Counted from the stretch's first letter, positions 51,674-62,312 are shown. The stretch is 64,000 nucleotides of DNA from Rhodobacterales bacterium HKCCE3408 (GCA_015689705.1 WVSN01000001.1:62001-126000); one strand, 5' to 3'. Numbers and translations: made by a program. Notes: a model not told the origin generated them from the sequence alone.

Positions 51674-52836
51674 CACGTCCGGGGCAGCAGCATGAGGCAA
51701 ACCGCGCCAAGGAGGGGTGCGGCCATCGCCAGCGCGATGACCGGCCCGTAGCCCGCCGCGTCCGCGATGACGGCGCCAAGGATTGGCGCGAAGGCGAAGG
51801 CCAGGAGCGAGGGCAGGGACACCGCGCCCGCGATAGCACCATAGTTCCGCTGGCCGAGAACCTCGCGCGTCACCACGGCGCGCAGGATTCCGACAACGCC
51901 GTAGCCTGCGCCCTGTGCCACGGCAAAGCCGAAAGCCAGCGCGGCCAGCGCCGCCGCGCCGCCCATCAGCACCGCGCCGAGCGCCAGCATCGCCATCCCG
52001 ACCTGCGCCATCCGCACCGCGGCGACAGACCGCCCCGCCGCCATCATCACGATCCGGCCCACCACCTGCGCCGGCCCGATACAGGCCGCCGCCGTCAGCG
52101 CCATCGCATCCGGCACGCCCTGCGCGGCCATCAGCGGCAGAAGGTGACTGAGGACGATCCCGGTCGACAGGCTCGCCATGGCGAAGCCTGCCGCGACGGC
52201 CCAGTAGCGCCGGTCGGTCAGAAGCCGGACGGGCGGCGCCGTGTCCGCGGTTTCGGCTTCGATCCCGTCCACTTCCGCCTCGAGCCGCCGCGCGCCGAAG
52301 GCAAGGAGCGGCACGGTCACGACGACCAGCACCAGCGCCAGGACCCGCAGCGCCACAGGCCAGCCGCCATGATCGGCCAGCCACGCGACGGAGGGGTAGG
52401 CGATGCTTGACGCGAAGCCCGCGACCAGGGCGACCCCGGTGATGGCCGATCGCGCATCCGCGCCCCGCGCCCGGGTCAGGATCGCGAAACAGGCCTCGTA
52501 GAGCGTGAGCCCCATGCAGATCCCGATTGCCGCCCAGACAAGGTAGAAGGCGACGATCCCCTCGACGAAGGACAGCACGACCAGAAGGGCCGCGCCGACG
52601 AGCGCCCCGCCCGGCAGCGTCCAGGGCGCGAGGCCCCGGTCGATCAGCCGGCCGTAGATCGGCGCGCCGAGCGCGTAGATCGCGATGGCCAGCGTGTACG
52701 CGCCCATCACCTGGGAGGAACTCCAGCCGAATGCTGCCTGCCAGTCGAGCACGAGGGCCGGGAACGAATAGAACAGCCCCGCCCAGACAGTGACCTGCCC
52801 GCCCATCATCGCGATCACCGGCGCGTCGATCTTCAT
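51673..52836 (-). CDS. MFS transporter
   Basis: The 387-residue protein has about 12 hydrophobic segments; the N-terminal MMGGQVTVWAGLFYSFPALVLDWQAAFGWS and GAPIYGRLIDR after TM2 are typical of the major facilitator superfamily. The monocarboxylate/oxalate-formate type is plausible from the YSFPALVLDW region, but no substrate can be assigned. It has its own upstream region next to the glycosyltransferase-like gene (30 bp), on the same strand. Confidence 0.88.
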   Translation of the reverse strand: MKIDAPVIAMMGGQVTVWAGLFYSFPALVLDWQAAFGWSSSQVMGAYTLAIAIYALGAPIYGRLIDRGLAPWTLPGGALVGAALLVVLSFVEGIVAFYLVWAAIGICMGLTLYEACFAILTRARGADARSAITGVALVAGFASSIAYPSVAWLADHGGWPVALRVLALVLVVVTVPLLAFGARRLEAEVDGIEAETADTAPPVRLLTDRRYWAVAAGFAMASLSTGIVLSHLLPLMAAQGVPDAMALTAAACIGPAQVVGRIVMMAAGRSVAAVRMAQVGMAMLALGAVLMGGAAALAALAFGFAVAQGAGYGVVGILRAVVTREVLGQRNYGAIAGAVSLPSLLAFAFAPILGAVIADAAGYGPVIALAMAAPLLGAVCLMLLPRT

Positions 52837-52866
52837 TTCAGACCCATAGCGCCCGACCCGCGCATC

Positions 52867-53739
52867 TCAGAACCATTGCCCGGGCTCGATCAGGCCAAGC
52901 TCCATCAGCTGCTGCGAGGACCAGCGGAACCGCGTCGACCGGTGCCAGAGGAACCCCTGCACGTCGTGGCGCGATCCGGGATTGGTCCGCAGCGCCTTGG
53001 CCACCCGGAACGAGCAGATCGCCGCGGTCATCGAATGGTGCCACGGGCAGGCATAGGTGTTCATCTCCTCGTCCGACAGCGTGTGATCCTCGCGCAGCGT
53101 CAGCCCCGGTCGCGCCCTGAACAGGCCAACGCGGTCGATCTTGCGCTTGGGCGGCGCGACGTGCTCCTCGAACCGCCACCGCAAGCCACCGTAGAAGTTG
53201 AGCTGCCGCTCACGCGGATGTCCGTTCATGTCCGGCCGCGCCTCGGCGTAATAGCCCGACCGGTCCAGATACGCGGTGTCGAGCGCCACGGCGTTCGGAT
53301 GCGCATTCAGGTCCGCGGCATAGAGGTCGATCACGTAGGTCAGGATCGAATAGCGCCGCTCTTCCTCGACGAAGGCCGTCGCCTCGCCGATCGACCGGCT
53401 CTCGCAGAACGGGTAGAACAGGTATTCGCCGTTGAAGCAGTAATGCAGCCAGCGCCCCGGCGCCTGCGCGATCAGCGCGTTGACGGCCTTCATCGCCGTG
53501 CCCGGCGTCCGGGTGGCGTGGCGCACGAAGATCATCCGCTCCGCCGCCTCGCCGAACTGGCCCGGATCGGCCAGCCCGTCCGGCGCCACCAGAACGACCC
53601 GCGCGAAGCCGAGCCCGATCAGGTGCGCCACGGTCGATCCGATCTCGGTCGCGTCCTCGGCGATCACCAGCGCCACCGCACCGCGCCCGAGATCGAGGCC
53701 GCGCGCACGGGCGAAATCGTCGAGGGAGCCGTGGATCAT
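52867..53739 (-). CDS. Glycosyltransferase family 2-like protein
   Basis: The 290-residue soluble protein resembles the rhodobacterial GT2/GT92-type proteins: an N-terminal nucleotide-fold segment (VALVIAEDATEIGSTVAHLIGLGFARVVLVAPDG), GRWLHYCFNGEYLFYPF at the position where an acidic DxD metal motif is expected, RRYSILTYVIDLYAAD, and CPWHHSMTAAICSFRVAKALRTNP near the C-terminus. NGEY stands in for the acidic metal motif, so activity is uncertain. The ATG at 53739 is assumed; the frame is open further upstream without a clear start. It is divergent from miaB. Confidence 0.6.
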   Translation of the reverse strand: MIHGSLDDFARARGLDLGRGAVALVIAEDATEIGSTVAHLIGLGFARVVLVAPDGLADPGQFGEAAERMIFVRHATRTPGTAMKAVNALIAQAPGRWLHYCFNGEYLFYPFCESRSIGEATAFVEEERRYSILTYVIDLYAADLNAHPNAVALDTAYLDRSGYYAEARPDMNGHPRERQLNFYGGLRWRFEEHVAPPKRKIDRVGLFRARPGLTLREDHTLSDEEMNTYACPWHHSMTAAICSFRVAKALRTNPGSRHDVQGFLWHRSTRFRWSSQQLMELGLIEPGQWF

Positions 53740-53807
53740 CTGCTCATCGCTGCCGGTTTTGCGGTCAATCTGCCGCCGGCCCGCGGGATTTGCAAATTCC
53801 GGCAATG

Positions 53808-53836
53808 TTGATGCCTCCGCGCGGGTGCGATAGAGG
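53808..53836 (+). promoter_or_regulatory. Candidate promoter of miaB
   Basis: TTGATG (53808-53813) and TAGAGG (53831-53836) are separated by 17 bp, about 27 bp before the ATG. Confidence 0.4.
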
Positions 53837-53862
53837 GCGCAGGTCGATGACCGGAGGGCCCG

Positions 53863-55182
53863 ATGACCGCGCCGAAAAAGCTCTACGTCAAGACGTATGG
53901 CTGCCAGATGAACGTCTATGACAGCGAGCGCATGGCGGAGGCGCTCGGCCAGCAGGGCTATGTCGAGACGACGGACATGGCCGAAGCCGACATGATCCTC
54001 CTGAACACCTGCCATATCCGCGAGAAGGCGGCCGAAAAGGTCTATTCCGAGCTTGGCCGGCTGAAGCCGCTGCGCGAGGCGAAGCCCGACCTCAAGATCG
54101 GCGTCGCCGGCTGCGTCGCGCAGGCCGAGGGCGCCGAGATCATGGCGCGCCAGCCGATGGTCAATCTCGTCGTCGGCCCGCAGGCCTATCACCGCCTGCC
54201 CGCGATGATGGAAGCGGTGGATCGCGGCGAGACCGCGCTCGATACTGATTTCCCCGAGGAGGACAAGTTCCTCCACCTGCCCGCCGGCCGGAAGCCCGCG
54301 CGCGGGCCGACCGCCTTCCTCACCGTGCAGGAGGGCTGCGACAAGTTCTGCGCCTTCTGCGTCGTGCCCTACACGCGCGGCGCCGAGGTCTCGCGCCCGG
54401 TCGACCGGCTGATGCGCGAGGCGCGCGACCTTGTGGAGCGCGGCGTCCGCGAGATCACGCTCCTCGGCCAGAACGTGAACGCCTATCACGGGCAGGGGCC
54501 GGACGGCGAATGGGGCCTCGCACGGCTCATCCGCGAGATGGCCGGGATCGATGGGCTCGACCGTATCCGCTTCACCACCTCGCACCCGAACGACATGGAC
54601 GACGACCTGATCGCCGCCTTCGGCGATTGCGAGGCGCTCATGCCCTACCTGCACCTGCCGGTGCAGTCGGGATCTGACCGCATCCTGAAACGCATGAACC
54701 GCAGCCACACCGCCGAGAGCTATCTGACGCTGATCGAGCGCCTGCGCGCCGCCCGCCCCGATCTCCTGCTGTCCGGCGATTTCATCGTCGGCTTCCCCGA
54801 GGAGACGGATGAGGATTTCCAGGCCACGCTCGACCTGATCGAAGCCGCCCGCTACGGCGCCGCCTACACCTTCAAGTATTCGCCCCGGCCGGGAACGCCG
54901 GCGGCCGAGCGCCCGCAGGTCCCCGACGCCATCGCCGACGACCGCCTCCAGCGGCTCCAGGCGCTCATCACCCGCCAGCAGCGTGCGGCGCAGGAGGCGA
55001 TGGTGGGCAAGGAGACGACGGTCCTGTTCGAGAAACCCGGCCGGATGGCGGGCCAGATGGTCGGCAAGTCGGAACATCTGCACGCGGTGCACGTTGATGG
55101 ACCGGAGACGCTGAAGGGCCGGATCGCCCGCGTGCGGATCATCGAGGCCGGGCCGAATTCGCTCGGCGGCGTTCTGGCCTGA
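53863..55182 (+). CDS. miaB: tRNA-2-methylthio-N6-dimethylallyladenosine synthase MiaB
   Basis: The 439-residue radical SAM methylthiotransferase modifies A37 of tRNAs reading UNN codons. The N-terminal UPF0004 domain begins [14 protein letters not shown] with cysteines for the auxiliary cluster (also NTCHIREKA and GCVAQ). The radical SAM motif is [15 protein letters not shown] (about residues 157-171), and a C-terminal TRAM domain ends the protein. GGAGG precedes the ATG by 7 nt. It leads the miaB-phoH-ybeY-corC-lnt region. Confidence 0.96.
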   Translation: MTAPKKLYVKTYGCQMNVYDSERMAEALGQQGYVETTDMAEADMILLNTCHIREKAAEKVYSELGRLKPLREAKPDLKIGVAGCVAQAEGAEIMARQPMVNLVVGPQAYHRLPAMMEAVDRGETALDTDFPEEDKFLHLPAGRKPARGPTAFLTVQEGCDKFCAFCVVPYTRGAEVSRPVDRLMREARDLVERGVREITLLGQNVNAYHGQGPDGEWGLARLIREMAGIDGLDRIRFTTSHPNDMDDDLIAAFGDCEALMPYLHLPVQSGSDRILKRMNRSHTAESYLTLIERLRAARPDLLLSGDFIVGFPEETDEDFQATLDLIEAARYGAAYTFKYSPRPGTPAAERPQVPDAIADDRLQRLQALITRQQRAAQEAMVGKETTVLFEKPGRMAGQMVGKSEHLHAVHVDGPETLKGRIARVRIIEAGPNSLGGVLA

Positions 55183-55232
55183 CACGCTCCCGACATAAAT
55201 CTGCGCTTTACCTGTCGTCGCGACACTAGAGG

Positions 55233-55260
55233 TTGCGTTGCCGACGGACCGGCGTAGAGT
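55233..55260 (+). promoter_or_regulatory. Candidate promoter of the phoH operon
   Basis: TTGCGT (55233-55238) and TAGAGT (55255-55260) are 16 bp apart in the 110-bp spacer between miaB and phoH. Confidence 0.4.
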
Positions 55261-55293
55261 TGAATCAAGGCCCTCTCTGACCAGGAGTACCCT

Positions 55294-56304
55294 TTGGCGA
55301 TTCCCATGGCCGACGTGCCGCTGACCGAGACGCCACTCGAGCTCACGCTCGAATTCCCCGACAATCGACTCCTTGCCGAGCTCTGCGGCGAATTCGACCG
55401 CAACCTCGCCCAGGTCGAGCATCTGCTCTCCGTCCAGATCGCGCGGCGCGGCAATGTCGTCGCCGTCGTCGGCGAGGCGCGCGAGGAGGCCGCCGAGGTG
55501 CTCCGCGCGCTCTATGCCCGGGCCGAGGCCGGCCGCGGGATCGAGCCCGGCGACATCGACGCGGCGATCCGCCTCGGCAACGCGCAGGAGGACACCGGCG
55601 CCCGCGACGGCGACCAGATCGAGCTTTTCAAGGCTGACCGGCTCGAGATCGGGACGCGCAAGAAAACGGTCGAGCCGCGCACCCGCACGCAGCAGGAATA
55701 TGTCCGCGGCCTCTACGCCAACGAACTGGCCTTCGGCATCGGCCCGGCCGGCACCGGCAAGACCTATCTCGCGGTGGCCGTGGCCGTGAACCAGATGATC
55801 AACGGCCATGTCGACAAGATCATCCTGTCCCGCCCCGCCGTCGAGGCGGGCGAGCGGCTCGGCTTCCTGCCGGGGACCGAGAAGGACAAGATGGACCCCT
55901 ACATGCGGCCCCTCTACGACGCGCTGAACGACTTCCTTCCGGCCAAGCAGCTGCAGAAGCTGATGGAGGAGAACCGGATCGAGATCGCGCCGCTCGCCTA
56001 CATGCGCGGTCGCACGCTGTCGAACGCCTATGTCGTGCTGGACGAGGCGCAGAACGCGACCGCGATGCAGATGAAGATGTTCCTGACCCGGCTCGGGCAG
56101 GGCAGCCGCATGGTCATCACCGGCGACCGGTCCCAGGTCGACCTTCCGAGGGGCCAGGCAAGCGGGCTGACAGAGGCCGAACGCATCCTCAAGGGTGTCA
56201 ACGGCATCCATTTCACCTATTTCAGTTCCAAGGACGTCGTCCGCCACCCGATGGTCGCCAAGATCATCGAGGCCTACGACGCGGACGAGTCCGGCCAGAA
56301 CTGA
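55294..56304 (+). CDS. ybeZ: PhoH-like protein (YbeZ)
   Basis: The 336-residue P-loop ATPase has Walker A GPAGTGKTYLAVAVAVN (about residues 148-164), LILSRPAVEAGERLGFLPG-type text and the DEAQNAT Walker B. PhoH/YbeZ works with YbeY in ribosome maturation and RNA quality control. AGGAG lies 6 nt before a TTG at 55294, so I keep that start; ATG at 55306 is also possible but poorly spaced. The next gene is a metal transporter instead of ybeY itself. Confidence 0.93.
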   Translation: MAIPMADVPLTETPLELTLEFPDNRLLAELCGEFDRNLAQVEHLLSVQIARRGNVVAVVGEAREEAAEVLRALYARAEAGRGIEPGDIDAAIRLGNAQEDTGARDGDQIELFKADRLEIGTRKKTVEPRTRTQQEYVRGLYANELAFGIGPAGTGKTYLAVAVAVNQMINGHVDKIILSRPAVEAGERLGFLPGTEKDKMDPYMRPLYDALNDFLPAKQLQKLMEENRIEIAPLAYMRGRTLSNAYVVLDEAQNATAMQMKMFLTRLGQGSRMVITGDRSQVDLPRGQASGLTEAERILKGVNGIHFTYFSSKDVVRHPMVAKIIEAYDADESGQN

Positions 56305-56317
56305 AGCCGGAGGCCCC

Positions 56318-57223
56318 GTGCCCCACGACCACCATCACCACGCCGAAGCGGGCGACCGCCGGCTGTCGATCGCCATTGGCGTCAACCTGTTTCTGACGAT
56401 CGTGCAGATCGCGGGCGGCATCCTCGCCGGCTCGCTCGCGCTTGTCGCCGATGCCCTGCACAACCTGTCGGACGCGGCGAGTCTCGGGATCGCCGCCGCC
56501 GCGCGTCGCATCGCCCGCCGCCCGGCCGACGAAGACATGACCTTCGGCTACGGACGGGCCGAGGTGATTGCGGCGCTGGTGAACTACACCACGCTCATCG
56601 TCCTCGGCCTCTGGCTCGGCTTCGAGGCGATCCTGCGTATCCTCGACCCGCAGCCGGTCGATGGCTGGCTCGTCGTGATCGTGGCCGCCGTGGCGCTTGT
56701 CGTCGACGCGGTCACGGCGCTTCTGACCTACGCGATGTCGAAGGACAGCGTGAACATCCGCGCGGCCTTCCTGCACAACCTGGCTGATGCCGCCGGGTCC
56801 GTCGCGGTGATCGTCGCCGGTGTGGCGATCCTGCTCTACGACTGGCGGCTGGTCGATCCTGCGGTCACGCTCTTGATCTCGGGCTACATCCTGTGGATGG
56901 CCTTCTCCGAGATCGGCGGTGTCATCCGCATCCTGATGCAGGGTAGCCCCGAACGGCTCGACACCACCGAGGTGCTCGGGGCGCTCCATGGCATCGACGG
57001 GGTGCGGAACGTCCACCACGCCCATCTCTGGCAGCTCGAGGAGGACGCCCCCGCGCTCGAGGCGCATGTCGTCGTCGATCCCGGACGCTGGACCGAGGCC
57101 GACGCGATCAAGTCGCGCGCCAAGGCGATGCTGTCGGACCGCTTCGGCATCGGACATTCCACGCTCGAGCTTGAATGCGCGCGCCATGCCTGCACCGACA
57201 TGCCCGCGGTCGGCCATGGATGA
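56318..57223 (+). CDS. Cation diffusion facilitator (CDF) family metal transporter
   Basis: The 301-residue inner-membrane transporter has a His-rich N-terminus (HDHHHHAEAGD), six hydrophobic segments and the CDF signature ALVADALHNLSDAASLG with the HxxxD metal site; a second (FLHNLADAAGS) lies in TM5. The C-terminal cytoplasmic domain is also present (HHAHLWQLEEDAPALEAHVVVD). It would export Zn2+ or a related metal by proton antiport. The GTG at 56318 has GGAGG 4 nt upstream. Its position between phoH and ybeY, which are normally adjacent, is unusual. Confidence 0.93.
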   Translation: MPHDHHHHAEAGDRRLSIAIGVNLFLTIVQIAGGILAGSLALVADALHNLSDAASLGIAAAARRIARRPADEDMTFGYGRAEVIAALVNYTTLIVLGLWLGFEAILRILDPQPVDGWLVVIVAAVALVVDAVTALLTYAMSKDSVNIRAAFLHNLADAAGSVAVIVAGVAILLYDWRLVDPAVTLLISGYILWMAFSEIGGVIRILMQGSPERLDTTEVLGALHGIDGVRNVHHAHLWQLEEDAPALEAHVVVDPGRWTEADAIKSRAKAMLSDRFGIGHSTLELECARHACTDMPAVGHG

Positions 57224-57267
57224 GCGGCGGTATTGACGGCGGCGGGGACGCGTGCCACCGCGTGGCC

Positions 57268-57738
57268 ATGGACATCGACGTACTGATCGAGGACGAGGCC
57301 TGGACCGGGCTCGAGGCGCTGGCCGCCCGCGCCTGCCCGGAGACGCTCGCCGAACTGGGGCTCGACCCCGGTGATTACGCCGTCTCGATCCTCGGTTGCG
57401 ACGACGAGCGGATCGCCGCGCTGAACGCCGAATTCCGCGGCAAACCCACGCCAACCAACGTCCTGTCCTGGCCGGCCGCGGAGATCGCACTGCCCGAAGG
57501 CGGGAACCCGCCGATGCCCGCCCCCGGAGAGCTCGGCGACATCGCCATCGCGCACGGCGTCTGCGCACGTGAAGCGGCCGAACAATCCAAGGCGTTCGAC
57601 GATCACGTGACCCATCTTCTGGTCCACGCGACGCTGCATCTGGTCGGCTTCGACCACGAACACGACGCGGATGCCGCAATCATGGAAAATCTGGAACGTC
57701 TGATCCTTGCCAGACTGGGTGTTCCTGACCCATATTAG
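57268..57738 (+). CDS. ybeY: Endoribonuclease YbeY
   Basis: The 156-residue metalloenzyme is needed for 16S rRNA 3'-end maturation and ribosome quality control. It has SILGCDDERIAALNAEFRGKPTPTNVLSWP and the zinc motif HATLHLVGFDHEHD (His-X3-His-X5-His). I chose the ATG at 57268 by comparison with the family N-terminus. An ATG at 57220, overlapping the CDF stop by ATGA, would add 16 Gly-rich residues and cannot be excluded. Confidence 0.92.
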   Translation: MDIDVLIEDEAWTGLEALAARACPETLAELGLDPGDYAVSILGCDDERIAALNAEFRGKPTPTNVLSWPAAEIALPEGGNPPMPAPGELGDIAIAHGVCAREAAEQSKAFDDHVTHLLVHATLHLVGFDHEHDADAAIMENLERLILARLGVPDPY

Positions 57739-57742
57739 GATG

Positions 57743-57762
57743 GCGGGCCGCGATCGGCCCGC
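57743..57762 (+). terminator. GC-rich hairpin between ybeY and the corC-like gene
   Basis: A 7-bp stem GCGGGCC/GGCCCGC with a 6-nt loop is followed by TTCATTT. It may attenuate but not abolish read-through into the next gene, whose RBS (GGAG) lies 4 nt before its ATG. Confidence 0.45.
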
Positions 57763-57780
57763 TTCATTTGGAAAGGAGCC

Positions 57781-58680
57781 ATGAGCTCGACCCCCGACCC
57801 GTCGCCTGGCGCAGCGCAGGGCGCGCACCAGGACGACCCAGAGTCCGAACCGCAGAGGCCAGGATTATTCGGCTGGCTGTTCGGTACCGACAGCAGCGAA
57901 GACGAGAGCGACGACTCGAAGGACACGGACCGGCGCGAAAGCCGGTCGAACGGCGCGATCGCCGCCTTTGGCATGTCGAACCTTCGCCGGATGCGGGTCG
58001 AGGACGTGGCGATCCCGCGCGTCGAGATCACGGCCGTTCCCTGCGACATCTCGCTGGCCGACCTAGTGGCGGTGTTCCGCGAAAGCGGCAATACCCGCCT
58101 GCCGGTCTATGACGAGACGCTCGACAGCCCGATCGGCATGGTTCACCTCAAGGACGTGGCGCTGAAATTCGGCTTCAACGGCGGGGCGAAGGATTTCGAC
58201 CTGAAGAAGATGCTGCGCCCGCTTCTCTATGCGCCGCCGTCCATGCCCATCGGCGTGCTGCTGCAGAAGATGCAGACCGACCGGACGCACATGGCGCTGG
58301 TGATCGACGAATATGGCGGCGTAGACGGGCTCGTGACCATCGAGGACCTGATCGAACAGGTCATTGGCGAGATCGAGGACGAACACGACGTCGAGGAAGA
58401 CCAGCCCTGGATGCGTGAAACCTCCGGGTCCTATCTCGCGCTCGCCCGCGCCCCGCTCGAGGAATTCGAGGCCGAGACCGGCCTGAACCTCACCGAGGGG
58501 ATCGAGGACGAGGAGATCGATTCGCTCGGCGGCCTCGTGTTCCTGCTGTCGGGCCGCGTCCCGGCCAGGGGCGAGGTGATCCCGCATCCCTCCGGCGCCG
58601 AGATCGAGGTCGTGGACGCCGACCCGCGCCGGATCAAACGCCTGCGCGTGCGGCTGCCGCGCGAGCGGGCCGCCGAATAA
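57781..58680 (+). CDS. CorC/HlyC-type CBS domain protein
   Basis: The 299-residue protein has an acidic N-terminal region (about residues 1-60), two CBS domains ([37 protein letters not shown] and [39 protein letters not shown]) and a C-terminal transporter-associated CorC_HlyC domain (about 215-290). This form lacks membrane helices and matches the CorC (YbeX) protein found beside ybeY and lnt, linked to Mg2+/Co2+ efflux and ribosome maturation. It starts 42 bp past ybeY. Confidence 0.92.
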   Translation: MSSTPDPSPGAAQGAHQDDPESEPQRPGLFGWLFGTDSSEDESDDSKDTDRRESRSNGAIAAFGMSNLRRMRVEDVAIPRVEITAVPCDISLADLVAVFRESGNTRLPVYDETLDSPIGMVHLKDVALKFGFNGGAKDFDLKKMLRPLLYAPPSMPIGVLLQKMQTDRTHMALVIDEYGGVDGLVTIEDLIEQVIGEIEDEHDVEEDQPWMRETSGSYLALARAPLEEFEAETGLNLTEGIEDEEIDSLGGLVFLLSGRVPARGEVIPHPSGAEIEVVDADPRRIKRLRVRLPRERAAE

Positions 58681-58684
58681 ACCC

Positions 58685-60151
58685 GTGACCCCCGTCCGCC
58701 GCGCGCCGCTCTGGGCGCTTCTCGCCGGCGCCGCAGCGGCGACCGGGCAGGCGCCCTTCGACCTGTGGTTCGTCGCCATCCCGGCCTTCGCCGCCGGGCT
58801 CTGGCTGATCGCGGGCGCGACGCGCCCGGGCCTCACGGCCTGGTGCTTCGGCCTCGGGCATTTCGCCCTCGCGCTGCACTGGATCGTGGAGCCGTTCCTG
58901 GTCGAGCCCGAAATCTTCGGCTGGCTCGCCCCCTTCGGCCTGATCGGCATGGCCGGCGGGATGGCGCTGTTCTGGCTGGCGGCCGGGCTGATCGCGAAGC
59001 GCGTCGCGGCGCTGCGCAACCCGGTCGGCATCGCGGTCCTGCTCGCACTGGCCGAACTCGTCCGCGCCTATGCGCTGTCGGGCTTTCCCTGGGCCGAGCC
59101 GGGTCACATCCTGATCGAAACGCCCGCGCTCGCCCTCGCGCCGTGGATCGGACCGCACGGGCTCACGCTTCTCGTGCTCCTCGCAGCGGCCGCTCTGGCC
59201 GAACTTGCGCCCCGTCGCCGCGTCGCCGCCGCTACCCTGGCCGCTGCGATCGCGCTGCCTCTCGCGCTCCTGCCGCAGCCCGTCGGTCCTTTGGCCGGCA
59301 GCGGCGCGCCGCTCGTCCGGCTGGTGCAGGCCAACGCGCCGCAACACCTGAAGTGGCGGCCCGACATGGTGCCGGTCTTCTTCCAGCGCGGGCTGGACCT
59401 GACGGCGGAGGGAGAGCCGGTCGACCTCGTCATCTGGCCGGAAACGAGCCTGCCCGCGCTGCTCGACGACAGCCGCCGCGCCCGCACCGCCATCGCCGGG
59501 GTGTCGGACGGCGCGCCCGCCATCGTCGGCGCGCAGCGCATCGGCCCGGACGGTCCGCGCAACACGCTGGCGCTGCTCGATCCGCAGGGCGACGTGATGG
59601 AGATCTACGACAAGCACCGTCTGGTCCCGTTCGGGGAATACATGCCGATGCGGGGTCTCGCGGCTGAGGCCGGGATCAACGGGCTCGCCGCGCAGCTGGC
59701 CGGCGGCTACTGGCCCGGCGACGGGCCGCACCTGCTCGATCTCGGCGACCGTCTCGGCCGCGCCTTCCCGATGATCTGCTACGAGGCGATCTTCCCGCAA
59801 TACCTGCGCCGGACCGAGCGGCCGGACTGGATGGTGCATATCACCAACGATGCCTGGTTCGGCACGCTGGCCGGACCCTACCAACACCTCGCCCTCGCGC
59901 GGCTGCGCGCGGCTGAGGCCGGGCTGCCGATCCTGCGCGCGGCCAATACCGGCGTCTCGGCGGTGATCGACGCGCGCGGGCATGTCGTCGCCTCGCTCCC
60001 GCTCGACACGGCGGGGGCGCTCGATGCCCGGATTCCGCCCGCCCTGCCGCCGACGCTGTATGCCCGGACGGGCGATGCGCCGGCCCTCGCGGCCGTCCTT
60101 CTGCTCATTGTCCTCGTTCCGCTCGCCTATCGTCGCCGCAATAGCCATTGA
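58685..60151 (+). CDS. lnt: Apolipoprotein N-acyltransferase Lnt
   Basis: The 488-residue inner-membrane enzyme adds the third acyl chain to lipoproteins. It has about six N-terminal helices and the nitrilase-fold domain. The catalytic residues are visible: Glu in VIWPETSLPAL, Lys in YDKHRLVPFGEY and Cys in MICYEAIFPQYLRR. A GTG at 58685 starts the gene 4 bp after the corC-like stop. It is the last gene of this group before metK; its TGA overlaps a possible metK promoter. Confidence 0.95.
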   Translation: MTPVRRAPLWALLAGAAAATGQAPFDLWFVAIPAFAAGLWLIAGATRPGLTAWCFGLGHFALALHWIVEPFLVEPEIFGWLAPFGLIGMAGGMALFWLAAGLIAKRVAALRNPVGIAVLLALAELVRAYALSGFPWAEPGHILIETPALALAPWIGPHGLTLLVLLAAAALAELAPRRRVAAATLAAAIALPLALLPQPVGPLAGSGAPLVRLVQANAPQHLKWRPDMVPVFFQRGLDLTAEGEPVDLVIWPETSLPALLDDSRRARTAIAGVSDGAPAIVGAQRIGPDGPRNTLALLDPQGDVMEIYDKHRLVPFGEYMPMRGLAAEAGINGLAAQLAGGYWPGDGPHLLDLGDRLGRAFPMICYEAIFPQYLRRTERPDWMVHITNDAWFGTLAGPYQHLALARLRAAEAGLPILRAANTGVSAVIDARGHVVASLPLDTAGALDARIPPALPPTLYARTGDAPALAAVLLLIVLVPLAYRRRNSH

Positions 60152-60176
60152 ACAAAGGCCGGTTCGCGCGTAAGTG
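60148..60176 (+). promoter_or_regulatory. Candidate promoter of metK
   Basis: TTGAAC (60148-60153) and TAAGTG (60171-60176) are separated by 17 bp and overlap the lnt stop codon. A start near 60182 would put the riboswitch at the very 5' end of the transcript. Confidence 0.45.
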
Positions 60177-60186
60177 AGCCGCCTGA

Positions 60187-60237
60187 AACGCTCCACAACG
60201 GCTTCCTGGCGTGGGGTGAGAACAATCAATGGAGCAC
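60187..60237 (+). promoter_or_regulatory. SAM/SAH-type riboswitch of metK
   Basis: The leader contains CTCCAC-AACGGCTTCCTGGC-GTGGGG (60191-60216) followed by CAATGGAGCA (60227-60236), which fits the SAM/SAH riboswitch of Rhodobacterales. A short stem closes the conserved ACAACGGCTTCCTGGCGTG loop, and the GGAGCA segment, which contains the ribosome site of metK, pairs back with the CTTCC of the loop as an H-type pseudoknot when ligand binds. High S-adenosylmethionine would then block metK translation. The metK ATG lies 6 nt past GGAGCA. This identification rests on memory of the motif. Confidence 0.85.
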
Positions 60238-60242
60238 TTCCC

Positions 60243-61409
<1,167 letters not shown>

Positions 61410-61412
61410 CGG

Positions 61413-61437
61413 GCGAGGGGGCTGTCTGCCCCCTCGC
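61413..61437 (+). terminator. Terminator-like hairpin after metK
   Basis: A perfect 10-bp stem GCGAGGGGGC/GCCCCCTCGC with a 5-nt loop lies 4 bp past the metK stop. No T-run follows, so efficiency is uncertain. Confidence 0.55.
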
Positions 61438-61472
61438 GCTCCCCCGAGAGTAGTTCCGAAGCAAAGACGGGC

Positions 61473-62312
61473 TCAGTCGTCCTCGACGAGGATGTTGAGC
61501 AGTTCGTGCGCCGCTGTCGGCCTGTGGTCGTGGCGGCGAATGAGCCAGGTGTCCGACTGGCCGAGCGGGCCGGGCAGGGGGGTGATGTCGAGCGCCTCGA
61601 GCCCCGGGTAACGCCCGACCGAGGCCGCCGGCGCGACCGCGAAGCCGAGCCCCGCCGCGACCAGCCCGAGGATGCCGTCGAGCGATCCCATGTCGCGGAT
61701 CGTCAGGTCGCCGCGCCCGAGGCTTCGGAAGTGGGTTTCCGCCGCGGCGCGGTAGATGCAGCCCGAGGGGAAGGCGAGAAGCCGGTCCGGCGCCTCGGTC
61801 GCGCGGCTGCGGACCATGACAAGCGTTTCGGTGAAGGCATGGATGGCGTGAAACCGGTCCCGGTCGACCGGCCCGCCGACGAAAGCCGCATCCAGCCGGC
61901 GGTCCTGCACCGCCGCGGTGAGATCGCCGTTCGCGCCGGTCTGAAGCGTGATGTCGGCGGCCGGGTAGGCGGCGACGAGTTCGGTCAGGATCGGCGGCAG
62001 CCGCGCGCCGGCCGTCGTGTCGAGCGCGCCGAGCCGGAACGGCGCCGCCCCGCCGGCGGCGTCCTTCAGGTCGGCCTCGGCCGCGGAGAGCCGGGCGAGG
62101 ATGTCGCGCGCATGGGGCAGCATCCGTTCGCCGAGGGGCGTCAGCCGCGCCCCGCCGCGCCCGCGTTCGAAGAGCGGCCCGCCGATGCCGTCCTCGAGCT
62201 TGCGGATGCGATGGGTGACGTTCGACTGCACGGAGTTGAGCCGGGCGGCGGCGTTCGAGAAACTGCCGGTTTCGGCCACGGCCAGGAAGGTGCGGAGCTG
62301 CGGGATATCCAT
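61473..62312 (-). CDS. LysR family transcriptional regulator
   Basis: The 279-residue regulator has an N-terminal HTH (MDIPQLRTFLAVAETGSFSNAAARLNSVQSNVTHRIRKLED) and a C-terminal two-lobe ligand-binding domain (APFRLGALDTTAGARLPPIL onward). It diverges from the flavin-binding pyridoxamine-oxidase-like gene at 62409, so that gene is its likely target. The AT-rich 96-bp spacer contains an inverted repeat of LysR type. The pair sits between metK and trmB. Confidence 0.92.
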   Translation of the reverse strand: MDIPQLRTFLAVAETGSFSNAAARLNSVQSNVTHRIRKLEDGIGGPLFERGRGGARLTPLGERMLPHARDILARLSAAEADLKDAAGGAAPFRLGALDTTAGARLPPILTELVAAYPAADITLQTGANGDLTAAVQDRRLDAAFVGGPVDRDRFHAIHAFTETLVMVRSRATEAPDRLLAFPSGCIYRAAAETHFRSLGRGDLTIRDMGSLDGILGLVAAGLGFAVAPAASVGRYPGLEALDITPLPGPLGQSDTWLIRRHDHRPTAAHELLNILVEDD

